NCBI RefSeq assembly: GCF_964204645.1 | Contig: NC_134027.1 | Location: forward strand, 9,412,485 to 9,476,484 | Origin: Tubulanus polymorphus | Lineage: Eukaryota > Nemertea > Palaeonemertea > Tubulaniformes > Tubulanidae | Length of the DNA stretch: 64,000 nt | Direction of reading: 5' to 3' | Shown: positions 12,877 through 25,800 of the stretch, in pieces | Numbering within the stretch: position 1 is the first letter of the stretch | How the letters are laid out: every line of letters begins with the position of its first letter | The notes under the pieces: generated by a model | What the model was told of the DNA's origin: nothing | Databases searched by the model: none | Seen by the model: only the letters and a program-made list of their open reading frames with translations | Program-made: the position numbers and the translations under genes

Positions 12877-15800
12877 ATGATCGAATACAAATTGGTCGTG
12901 CTCGGAAGTGGTGGTGTTGGAAAAAGTGCATTGGTAAGTAACGAATACGGAAAATAGCGAAGCCATCATTACGAAAAAATAATTCATTAAAGAATGGTGA
13001 CAATAGAGTTCTGCAAATGATAATGAAAAAAGTATAAAAATCGAAATGTTTTAAGACCAGTCGAAACGATTAGGCTGATAAAATCAGAATAAGCAAATTT
13101 TGGACATTTATCGTATATTGTGGGATTCTATTGTCATTTCAACACGCATATTGTGTACATTCTCTCATGAAGGATGGTAAACGTGGATGGTTGTGTGTAC
13201 TGCTGCTGCTGCTGGCTGTGTTTGAAGGTTCTGCAATAAATAGTTTTTACACTCTTACTACCTGATATATCTTATAGCGATTAGGATATGTCTAAGAACG
13301 ATTTAAATGATGACTAAGTTTGTGGATTCCAATTTTTGCTCATGTTTGGAGTATGTAATTTCTAAAGTTTTGCCTTCGCAATGTCTTGAATTCATTCCAA
13401 TTTACTACCTGCTACTGGAATCTACCGGTATTTGGAAAGAGTGTCAAATTTCTTCCCAAATGAACTAGTCTACGCGAAGTGAGCTGTTTAACTGCTAACT
13501 CACACACTCGGCCTACAACATCTCTACTACACGTATTTATGTTGCCTTCATATTCATCGGCTCTGTTGATTTTAAGAGAACACCTGAGTAATGATTTCAT
13601 TGGTAGCACGTCGATATCGAAGGCGATAGAAAAGTTTTGCGTACCCCGGTAACTCAGATTTTGCTTTACCACAGTAGTCGGTATTATCAAAAGTACATTG
13701 TAATGTTCGGGCAAAACATTGAATGGCGCCAAATTTATGATAGCAAATTAGGCAATTCAGTCGTATTTTCGAGAAAATCTTTAGTTCGTAGTCAATGGCA
13801 GGTGTAAGTAAAAATAACTGTATAATTCCGGCTTGGGAAAATGATTTTCAATTCTAATTGCATTTGATAATACATATGTTTGCTGTCAGAAAAGAAAACT
13901 AAAAAATCTATTGTTATCGGATAGATGATCTATATTTGTCATTGATGTTTATCTATTTGTAATGGTTATTTATAGATCCGTACCTATGTAGGCCTACCAG
14001 CCTTGATTTGATTAGGGACTCTACATAAAAGACGTCCAAGGTCGAGGGGTAGGGGACTAAGGAGTAGGAGGGTCATTTGGATGTTTTCAAAATAATGTAT
14101 TGAATAGCAAACTGTACTTTTGCATTTTCACACTGAACTTTGGAATTTAGTCCGATGGATAAGGGGAGGGAGTGTAGTGCAATGTGGACATGGGGGTCAA
14201 AATTTGCAATTTTCTGAATACGTCTTTTATGAACAGCCCCCTATCATAATGTTGAAGTTGGACAGTGTTAGTTTGTTATTGATAATCATGTTGTGAGTCA
14301 TATATATTTTTTCTGGCTTGTTTTTGCAGACAGTGCAGTTTGTTCAAGGAATATTTGTGGAAAAATACGATCCTACCATTGAAGACAGCTATAGGAAGGT
14401 ACGGGAAATGAGGATAGTGATTTGCGTCATTTTCGACTACTATCTAGAGCGGGCTTGAATCTTCATTATGTTCATAGATTGGTTATAGGACCAAAAGTTG
14501 CTAATTTTAATTCAATGATGCCCATAAGACCGGGCTTACTTAATCCAAATCAATTATTCAGTCCTGAGACCATAATTTGAGCTGATGTGTCTGTGTGTTC
14601 AGTGTTATGACATTACATAATCCAAATTAATTTGTCAGTCTTGAGACCATTTGAACTTGTGTGTCTGTGTGAACAGTGTTATGAGAATGAACTCCTGCAT
14701 GATTTCTGATTCGCACACTTGTAGCACACCCTGTAGCTGCTCTCAAGAGCCGAGACAGTAATGAAAATTGATCAGCGCAGTATCCAATCAGCGAACAGGC
14801 AACCGAATGATCTTATTATCGATTATACTCTTAATTGATTCGTTTTCAACAATTCGGGATGATAGGTTCAGGTTTGACGGGTCGTTGACGCGATCGCTTT
14901 CATCCCGGTCGCGATTTCTGTTTTTTGCTCAATCGAGTTATTTCTCGATAAGCTTGAGCAGTGTGTGATTTATGAGCGTTAGTCAATTTCAACGCATCAA
15001 AACTCGCTGTGCACTTTTCTTTTCGTCCCTGACTAATAGTAGAGGCTGCATTGTATTACGATATTTAATATTTTAATTTCAATGCATCTTAGTTGAATTG
15101 ACATCTGTAGGCCTATGTTTTTTTTCCAAAACTATTTATGAATGAGGGGTGGGCCAAGATTACAAAGTGAGTGAATATTCCTTCCAAGACCTAATTCTGC
15201 AATGATCTAACTAGCATTTGAGCTCCGAGTCAAAACTACATCATATTCTAACATACGTCAGTGTATCCTCTTTCGATGAATTGTCGTAAAGTTCATATTT
15301 TTCCTATTCATAGTTGTACGATCCTTCAAATATATCTTTTTTTTTTTGTAGCAAGTGGAAATCGACGGCGTGCAATGCATGTTAGAAATTTTGGATACAG
15401 CTGGCACTGTAAGTAGTGGTGTTTGATATTACCCGAGAGATGCACATAACATTTCTGACTACATGTATATACATTATATATACCTGAGTAATAGTCGAAA
15501 TATCTCTTGGCGGGTTGAATTAGAATGAATCATTCCCGTCGTTATTATTACTCATAGTAGTCATAGTTTTTACCATTTCAAATAACAATGCCGGCATCAA
15601 ATTACGCGAGAATATTAAGTACCACATTTGAATATCAATCTAGAATTTCGTATAACCTACTAATGCGTAGCTATTGCCATCATCGGGTTGAAAATCCTCA
15701 ATGCAATTTTTTGCGATTGCTTTCTCAAAGTATTGGGACGAATATTTTGAATTCTCTTTTATTGATTGGATATTTTGGCTATATTCCCATGGCAATCATC

Positions 15801-16800
15801 AGGCGTCATGGATTGCCATCATAACTTTCTTTTCGATGCGGCTCTTAATTGTAATTATGACAATATTTCTCATTCTGTCAATCGTTGAAACATAGCTTCT
15901 TTCGTTTTTTGAATCGAATAGGAACAATTCACGGCCATGCGCGATCTTTACATGAAAAACGGTCAAGGATTTTTGCTAGTCTACTCAATCACCGCTCAGT
16001 CGACGTTCAACGATCTTCACGACCTTCGAGAACAAATCCTACGCGTGAAGGACACCGAAGACGTGCCGATGATACTCGTCGGTAACAAATGCGATTTGGA
16101 GGACGAACGAGTTGTCGGTAAAGACCAGGGTATCAACCTGGCGCGACAGTTCATGTGTGCGTTCATGGAAACATCGGCGAAATCCAAAATAAATGTTAAT
16201 GAGGTATGTACATGTTTAGATAAGGTGCATACTGTTATGTTTGTTTTATCCTGTGTGAATGGTGCTGTGGTGAATTGAGACGAAGATCCTTTCTTGGAGA
16301 ATATGATTAAATGAAAGACAAATACCAGTAGTTCTTTCATAGACCCATCATTATTCCATGTACATTCTCTCTCGCTTTCTGTACAGACGAGAGAGTACTC
16401 TTGTGTGCTCACTTGACTAATGGTCATTTGTTACTAATTTATAGTCCATTCCTATTGAACATCCCTTTCGTTTTCTATAAGATAATTTTGTTTTGCTGTG
16501 AAATGTTAAGAAAATTTTTTTACTGTAATCTCAAAACACTTCAAATTTGCTTAATCTGATGAATATTTCAAAATAAGTCAAGATGGAGTTTTCGCTTCTA
16601 CAGTTTATGCTGTGTGATGTCCATGCTGTGCTGATGTTTTCTATGAACATAAATCACAGAATCATAGCTCGTTAAAATACACATCATTAAACTTTTCATA
16701 TTGAATTCAGATCTTCAATGATTTGGTACGACAGATCAACAAGAAAAACCCAGAAAAAGAACGAAAGCCGACTAAGAAGTCAAAATGCAGTATCTTATAA
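12877..16800 (+). CDS. RAP1: Ras-related small GTPase Rap1
   Basis: Rap1 is a membrane-bound GTPase controlling integrin- and cadherin-based adhesion. Coding exons: 12877-12933, 14330-14398, 15352-15408, 15922-16203, 16711-16800; 555 bp, 184 aa, all introns phase 0. Visible motifs: P-loop GSGGVGKSA, effector loop YDPTIEDSY, switch II DTAGT with the Rap-specific threonine where Ras has glutamine, NKCD base-recognition motif, ETSAKSK loop, and a basic tail (KKSKCSIL) with a CAAX box ending in Leu, which predicts geranylgeranylation. Length equals vertebrate Rap1A/B. The segment RQFMCAFME is one residue shorter than the usual RQWCNCAFLE. The ATG at 12877 starts the canonical [11 protein letters not shown] run. 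Divergent from the F-box gene and convergent with COPG. Confidence 0.97.
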
Positions 16801-19800
16801 AAATGGTTTGTATATGTATTTGACTCCACTTAATGATGGTATCCATGAAGTCATTGCCATAAGCAGAACATTCCCCATCAATACCTAGGGCTTTGATTTA
16901 AAGGTTCAATGGACTAAGTTTTTCGGGCCTAAGTCCCTAAACAAATCATACTTAAGATGCACTAAGTACTGGTGTACTGATATAAACCAAAATATTCTCT
17001 GAATTCGATCTCGTCTTACTTTTTACTGCGATTTGCAATTTTGAAATGTAAGCCCCTCTGTTTGTAAGAGACACCACCGAAAGAAAGAACGACTGGCAAG
17101 TTTAGGGTCTTCTAATGCGGTTACTCATGTCTTGAAATACTTTTTAAGACTCGGCCCTGTTGAGAAACAAGTCACAATGCTATCATCCTCTTTTAGTCTA
17201 AATGAGCAAATGTTTATTTTAATTTCTAGGTTTGGCTCGTTACTGCTTCTTGCACTATCAACAGCGGGAAGAACCTCGAAGAAGTCAGTCAGTCAAATAG
17301 AAAATGAGAGATACCCGGATTATTTTTCAAACAAAAAAGAACATTCTCGATTGCGTTCCATTGCGCACAAAAAAATGAACCAAAAGAAACCCTGTGAACC
17401 GATTTTTCACATACACTTGTGAAGTAAACTCTTCACTTGCTTAATGATAATATTCTGACAATTTTAACGAACAGATGTTGCCAAAAACATATAAGATAAT
17501 ACACAGACCGTCATCTGCCAGGGCTTCTGCATTCTCTGGATTCCAAACCAATACTCACATGGCGGAACCTTATCAACTATTTAGAGAAATTTGTGTCCAC
17601 AATGACATCGACTAAAATCGCCGAGAAAGAATGATAACTCCCTCGCTTACCAGGGCACATTCTTCAGTTTCAAACCGATAAACTTCAACTATTCTATGTG
17701 TAAATACATGTATGTTTTATCGTAAGATTATTTGCCAGAAAAAAAGAATCGTTTCTCCCTATAAAAGAAAGAAAAGTTTTTGTTTTGAGTTTTTGGTCAT
17801 AGTTGAGGATATGCACTGGTTAATACCCTGTGAATGTAAATGCGTATGGTTCTGGTACTGGGTTGAAGAGTGCAGGTATGATTTAATACCCCCTATACAT
17901 AATATATATATTTATCATTACTACTACATCGTATACATTGAAAATATTTTTGTAGTGATCTATGAGTTGCTCTATTTATTCAACTGCAGCTTTCTTTTCA
18001 TTCATTGAGCTGCCGCTTTACTCTTCTTTTGATTAATAACCATTTTCGTGTACTCGTAAAGACATAACAATTGGACTAATAGATTTTTTCAACATTTTCT
18101 CTCTAAAATGAGGAGTTCAGAACATTATCAGCGTTTTCATCTATTGCAAGTGTAGAGTTTCTTAGATCGGGACGTTACGTGCAATTTCTCTCTTTGGTGA
18201 AACGAAAATTCGTGGGTTTTTCAACAATCTCCTCTGTTGTTTCTGCGTTATTGAAAGCGATTAGTTGTTTGAACTAAATTCAGCACGATCGATATTCGTG
18301 ACGATGGCTCTAGCGTTCACTAGGCCTTAGAAATTGACCTGTAAGGTTTTTTACCCCGATTCGCATGTACTATGCATTTGCATGGTTTCATATGTATAAG
18401 TGTTTTAGTATTGGCATTGTTAATAATGTTGAAAGATTGTGTCTGCAGATACATCAGTGTTTGTTGTCTGCGCGACAGATCTGTAGCAGGGTCCAATTAA
18501 TAGTCAATACCGGGCTGAAAGTACCATATACACTACTTGCTTCTCGAGTAAAATATAGTAATGGTAGGTAATTTTTGTACTGTTGTTTACAAAGAAAGGG
18601 ATGCTAAATAGGCCGGACACATTCTTAGGTGCTTGGTGAAATCATTTTGCTTTGAAATTACCATTTGATTACGCTTGCAAATGGATTTTTAATTATGGTG
18701 CATTTCTTCCGTCGAGTTAGTCCTTGAAATTCATCTCTGGTTCAATAGTCTTATTAGTACAAAGCGAAGTCATGTTAGTACTTTTTCAGTTCAGAGCAAG
18801 CAACATAAAATGTTTTTATTTTAACGAATGTACCAATGCTAGCTAATTTGTTGCGTGGAATTAGTTTCAAAATTCAGATTTATTAAGCTCTTGAGACAAA
18901 GTCATTATTGTAAAATAAGACGATTGGATCAGCAACCATGTATCAGCCGTTTCCCCTGTCAATCTATTGTATTTGATTCATTCATGTTGATTAACCATCA
19001 TATGTATCTTATTATTGAACGAAAATTATGTTCCTTGAAATAAAAAGATTACCTTTTAAAATCAATCTTCAAAGCTTCGTAATGACTGGTGTGTAGTCCT
19101 CAAGACTCTTCTATCGGAATTGACCACTTCTGATGAATCGATGGACAGGCAGATCCACAATTGTCACTTAGGTAACAACTGGTCAACTTAAACCAACTTT
19201 TTGAAAAACCGGCCTTGAGTAGTTATTGTGCTGTAGTGGTCGCAGTTTTCATGGAGTTACAAGGACTGCCACAGGTGGAAGAACACAAGGTACTACAACA
19301 GGTTCACATAACTGCAATTAACTCCTCTCTCTACTTGGTAACAATGGATTTACTAAGTCCTTGATGAAGTTCCTGTTTCAACATCTGAAACTCGGCTTCT
19401 AATTATCACTTACGCCGTTCAATTCACACGAGTAAGGCCGAGTCTACTGTTCTTCTCGTACTACCGTAACCTGGACACCCGCCATGAAGCAATACCAATT
19501 TGTTAATATATATATTACTGATGTAATTTATTACACATACATAAATCAAAGAACATACAGAGTAAAATCGAAGATATTTAGTTTCTGATTCAAGAGTGAT
19601 ATAGTAATCATGGTACATCATCACAAAACCGTTTAATGGTAGTTTTTTATCCAATCAACCCAAAACAAACCCAAACGAGTTTTATCATTGTAAATATTCA
19701 GTTAAGTCAGGAGCTATTACAATACAAGGGTAGTGTTGCCCAGTACGTGGCAATAACCTGTAAGAATCGTTATTGTTCGATGTCCAATCATGTTCTGAAA

Positions 19801-19885
19801 TATTCCATAAATAGTTTGCACCACGATTCATGACCACGAAAATAGAGTTCCTTCGATGAAACGATCATACTTTTATACAGAAGAT
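16801..19885. other. Rap1 3'UTR and convergent spacer with COPG
   Basis: AT-rich sequence after the Rap1 stop. Rap1's 3'UTR may be long: an AATAAA-type signal lies near 19036. The COPG 3'UTR enters from the other side (a minus-strand AATAAA occurs near 19526). Open frames at 17132-17422 and 17712-18008 look like chance frames of low complexity. No other gene recognised. Confidence 0.45.
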
Positions 19886-22800
19886 TTATCCCACGGCGGC
19901 TGCGATAACCTCGGACGCGTGTGGATCGTTACTGCGTACCGTTATCTGCATCGTTACGCCGTCGTTCAATGCCAGTTTCGACCTGACGAGAACGTCGAAG
20001 CCGCCGCGATAAACACCGGCCAACAACAACGTGTGAGAGCTTTTGCCTTCGGGAACTTTGTCAGTACGTTCGCACGGCTGCAAGCCCATGAACTGGATTA
20101 TATTTTTAACGGCTTCTACAAACGAATTACAGAAACAAATTGAAAGTACCGGTAAACCGCATGTTGCTGTTAGGTGAAGGAACTTAAAATAACACCAAGT
20201 CTATTTTGTTGTCCTCGGATAAATCAGAAACAGTCTTGTTAGAGCTTATTAACCGAAGCCGTCTCCAATGCTGTCCATCCTCCCCCAACAGGGATTTGAA
20301 ACTGATGGCATCACTAGACTCAGCCACAGCACAAAACCCTGCCACAGTAGCCCGAGTGCGCAGCTTAGATGATATCATTATTAGCCAATCAGAAATCCTG
20401 TTTTATTTTAGCCTGGGTTTTTCCATTTATAGTTTATCCATGAAATTTGCCTTCGTGATTATACGATGGCCAATCTGATTGGTACTGCAAGTTTTTTCGT
20501 AGCAAACCTGCACTGCACACCCAAACTAGTGTGGCAGGGTTTCATACCGTGGCAAGTCTTGATACTATCAGGTACAAACTTTCTGCCAGGGAGGATGATG
20601 CTACCAGGCAGAAGAAATTGATCAAGTAGACATATGTTTTAAGGGATCCTTATTGTAGTTGCATGCGTAGATTTTGGAAAGTAATGGCTAAAATCATTAG
20701 TTACCTTCTAAAGTTTTCATCGAGGACAAAGCGTACGTATCTTCTAGTTCATTTTCCGGTCCTAACTCCTCCCACGAGGCGGCGAAGTTTGGCTTCATGA
20801 CTTTCTGCACGTGATCAGCAACGGTTACTTCAACATCCTCAAGCTTAAATTACAAAGCCAATAAAAACATGACATCTCTTTGCATTACAATCCTTCGTAA
20901 GTTAAGAGATTACAGGAATAAAGAGATCGATCTTTTTAGATTTTTTGAAATAATAAATTCTCGATTTCAAAAATTCTTTTAATTTGTAGATAGTGGGTTT
21001 TTATCTTATTATAATGGGTTTGTTGATACAGAATTTAGAGAGTAACAGCATAATACAGCATCTTTTATACGGGAGTCCATGATGTTTAATATTGTTGCGC
21101 TAACTTACCACATATTCATCTTCATAACCTTCATCATCAGGTTCGCCGGTATTCGGATCGCAATCTTTCACAACAAATTTCATCGTACACGTAAACGTAC
21201 CCGTTACTGTAAATATAATGCGTTTATATTTGAAACATCATATGCTGCTCAACAGGTTTAAGCTCGTCTTCTAGAAGCAGCAAGCGGCATCCATGAAATT
21301 AAAAGATGTCACCAAATTGCCGAGGGGTTTAGTTGCCATTTTACGTAATCAATGAAGTCACAGGAAATTTTCAAAGGCTGTGACAATCTTCTGTAGAAGG
21401 TACCAGGTATGCGTACATCGAAGGGGTCTGCCCAAATAGATATAGTATTTTGCAGACATGTTCAATTCTATCAACTTGGTATGACTGTGAAGCAGCTAGG
21501 GATCATTTATTTATTACTTATGCAAAAGATTTGAATTTTTCAACCTCCCTCCCCCTCTGTACACAAAATCAGCCATTTTTTCATATACATTAAGCATTAC
21601 AGTACGCAATTGCACTGACCCCTCCCCCTCCCCTAATGCGTACGTAATAAATTAATAACCCCCTAGGAGAATGATCAATTTTTTAGTTTAATAACATCTG
21701 CAGGGACATAGGACTGCCACTTTCCTAATCTATGTATCATTACTCGGCTTTGATTCTCACCTAAAGAGGGGTCATCTGGCACCTGTACGCATGTATATGT
21801 TGTTCCTGTGATGCCGTATTTCAGTTCTGCCGCCGGTATATAACGCACAATCTCGAAACCATCTCCTGTTTCCATTTGTACAGTGACATTCTCGAGCATC
21901 TGATCACTCAATGTGTTCGTACAGTCAAACTGATAATATAACGAATGTTATATATACTTAAGTATTATTACATACCCTAAACCTATTCGTACCATTGCTA
22001 GAATGTAGCATCAAACAATATCAGAAATGCAAATTACCAAGTAGCAAGAACAACATTCTGTGTATCAATTCAATGTGCTAGTATAAACTCTTACTCTATT
22101 ATTATTATTATCATTATTATTATTATTATTATTATCATTATTATTAGCATTACTATTGTTATCATTACCATCAATCTTCTTTTTTTTTTCTCGAGGGGGC
22201 CTGAACGTCCTAGTGATTGTACAGCCTTTAAGGCTCTGTTCAGGTCCCTCATCATCAATCTACTTATTTGTTATACATTTTATTTGTAATTATAATTGAT
22301 GATGAAATAAATTACATTACATTACATTACCTGGAACACGATGTGATTGGAGAAAGTATGTTTAACACAGCGTACGACATATTCGGTTTCTGATTCTGTC
22401 AGTTCCACAGGTTGTGGAGACGATTTAAATAAAGGACCGAGACCGACAAATTCCGGAACTCTACCCAGTTGATCTACAATGGTAATAATTTCGAGACTCA
22501 TTCAGAAGATTTGTAGAAGAGTGTTCACAAGTGTTCATAGAATAAATACGAGACAAGTAGTACTTTATAGGTTAGCTAGTTTATTAGACGCACAAGCTTT
22601 CGCTATTAGTGTATAGTAGCTCCATCAAGTGAATATTACTCATTCACCTGATGAAGCTACTATACACTATTAGCGAAAGCTCGTGCATCTGTATAACTAG
22701 TTAACCTATAAAGTACTACATGTCTCATATTGAGACTCTTTTATTAAGTTGATTCTACAATAGCCACATACATATCATAAAGTCAATACACAAATAAAAC

Positions 22801-25800
22801 ATATATCAATGAATACTTACCGGCATAAATGTCCTGTGTAGATGCGGCCTGTTTTTCTTTTGTTGCCTTCGTAGGCGCAGCAGATGGGTTGGCTGCTGAA
22901 AAACAAACATTCTCGTTCTCTGTACTACCAAAAATGAGTTAACGTTTTCCGATTTATAGCTTTCTTTGGGAGAGCCCTTTTAATCATATGATATAACCCA
23001 TTTTCGGGTGCACCCCTCCCGGAATCGGACCCTAGATCCGCTTCGGTCTAGTTGATGGAGACGAATACTCACCAGTTTTCTGTTCCGTAATTGGTTGAGT
23101 TGCGAGTGGAACGACTTTCATGTCGAACGGTTTCTCCGATGGTTCGAGTGTGTATTGATGTAGCGCTCGCTCCAGTCCAACGATAGATACCTGCAAACCT
23201 GTTTAAACGAATACATTAATAAACTCATCACAAATTTTATCCAATGGATACTAAAATGTTAGATTCTAAAATTCCTGATGCTATAAAAATTTACCATTGA
23301 GAATGTACATGGAGCTAAGGGCCATCTGTTTTTTCTTGATAACGCTGACGTAGTAGGCCGATCGGTCACGGACTTCATCATCGGAATCCATCAGACATCT
23401 GAAATGAAGAAACCAGAAAATGAAAAGCTGTTAGCAGATAGTTAAGCTACTATGCAGATACATCTACCGAACCCAGTAATGTAAGAGATTCCCGGGTAAT
23501 CTTTTAAAGCTCATACCTTTGCAGTAAGACTAATATACTCTGCATCAAATCTTCACAGTGAGCACCGAACTTAGCCAGAGCAGTAACAGCAGCTGAAACA
23601 TTTGAACATATTCATTACATGTCTCTTCAGCAGTGACGAATTTCCCTTTGATAGACCTTAGTCATAACATGGTTGAAAGTCGACTAAAGATGTCCACGAC
23701 AGAGGTTTATTTCTGATGCATATTAATGATTCATGGACCTTCCATAAACGTATAACTCAGATGAGTTACCAGACCAGACATTTCCATTGGATAAACCAAG
23801 AAAATCAGTCCCAAAGTTCCATCTAAAGAATGCATTATTTTCTCTAGCTGGATGGACATAGCATTCAGAGGATTACTCATTGTTATCTACCTGCGCGAAC
23901 TGCAGCATTTTCTAGGATCACTCTGTTGTAGATGAAACGAATGTATTTCGACGGCGTCAATGTTCGCGGACCCTCGCGTCCGAGCAGGTGCAGAATCTTC
24001 GTAGCGAGCACAGTATGCTCGCAATCTTCGATGAATTCGCACAGATGTGCCAATCCTAGAACAAAACCATTCATTTTGTACTTTATTATTTCATGGTTGA
24101 TACTTGAACTAACACATAATTAGTCCATATCAGAAATCTTTCGTAAAAATCATCTTAATATGAAAAGTGGCACGTCAATATGACCTACCAGCTTCTTTGG
24201 CTTCGGGATTGTCTTCCAATATGGAGATGATCGTGTCGACAATTGCTTTCTTATAGTCATAGCCACCCTACAGATACAAAATGCGGAATTTAGACATAGA
24301 CTAACTCTTGTCTATGAAACTAGCCGCGGAGTTAAGTTCCAATTATACACACAATATTAGCTTACGTACGCACCTCATCACGAAGCATGGATGACAAGAA
24401 ATTCATCATAATTCCGTGTTTTCGCGGGAATTTCAGACACAGAGATCTAAAATGAATTGAATGAATGAATGTTCATATTTCAGGGATGATAACAGACCAA
24501 TGTTGAAAAGGCGGAAACGAGCGCCGTAGGCGCGAAGTAATTACCCTCCCCCAGAAAATTTTTGATTTTCACATCGTCTCAGATCGTTTTTCAGCAGTTT
24601 TCCGATTGAAATTTCTCTCAGCAAAGCCAAAAAATCAAACAACATCGTCCATGTTTTACACAACACACTGCTAGTTCCAAGACGGCAGGGACATAATTGA
24701 TGCAGAGACAACTATAATGTAACTAGTAGGTTCGAATCCCACATTGATCAATCTTCTTGAAAGCGACGATCACTCGCCCACGCAATAGATAATTGAATTA
24801 GACTTTATTTTCCAGCATCCTTTATTAATGAACTAATATCAGTACTGATATTACGAACTAATATCAGTACTGATATTACAACAAGCTAGATTTCCATTTA
24901 AAAAAACTAAAATTTTCCACATGATTCTATATCGCATTGTCACACCACACACACGTGTTTAAAATATAAGCATGTACGTATTAAAAACACCACTACTTGA
25001 TGAAAAATCAATAATGTAGATACATATACATATATCCAGACATGCGTCGGCCAAACGACAGAGAAAACTTTGTTAGGATACAAATACCGCTAAATGATCG
25101 CATTTAAAAATAGATCGGGAAACGCTTTTATGGTCATGCCAATCTATCCTTACAATGCTGGAAAACCACAGTCATCATCCTAACCCCCCCACCCCCCCCC
25201 CCCATTTTTTCAACGGATATGCATTGATCTGAGAAATGATAAAAATTGATTTAAAAGGCGGAAATCCGCCGATCGGCGGAAAATTATCATCCCTGATATT
25301 TGTATAGCGCCGATTTCACTGTAATCAGTGTTCTAAGGTGCTCCCCAGCGGTACAGAAGCGACGGGTAAAAAGAAATGTTTTAAGTCCGGTTTTAAATGC
25401 TGCGAAGCTGTCTAGAGATCGAAGATGAGATGGGAGCGAGTTCCAAATAACGGGAGCATGTACGTAGAAAGATCTTCCACCAAATGATTCTAGTCTGTAT
25501 TTTCTAACGGTGAGCAGATTCTGCGAGTCGGAGCGTAGAGAACAGGCGGGTGAGCAATAAACAGAATTACAAGACATCGTGTTACACCTAATGTTCAGAA
25601 TCTCTGCGTATACCATACTCGGATTTCAATAAGACGCAAACGTCAACTATGTCCATACAATACCTACCTAATTGCATCTACGACAACTATTTTGAATTCG
25701 TCAGATATCTCCGACATGAAAGTAGAAATCTGTTTCATCAACCGATCGACGCTGCTTTCACTTCCCGTCTAATGAAAGGAATAAAAAAATAAACCATTAA

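Noticed and set aside
17712-18008. 98-codon frame rich in Tyr, Ile and Phe downstream of Rap1
   Set aside because: AT-driven composition and no domain; most likely Rap1 3'UTR.
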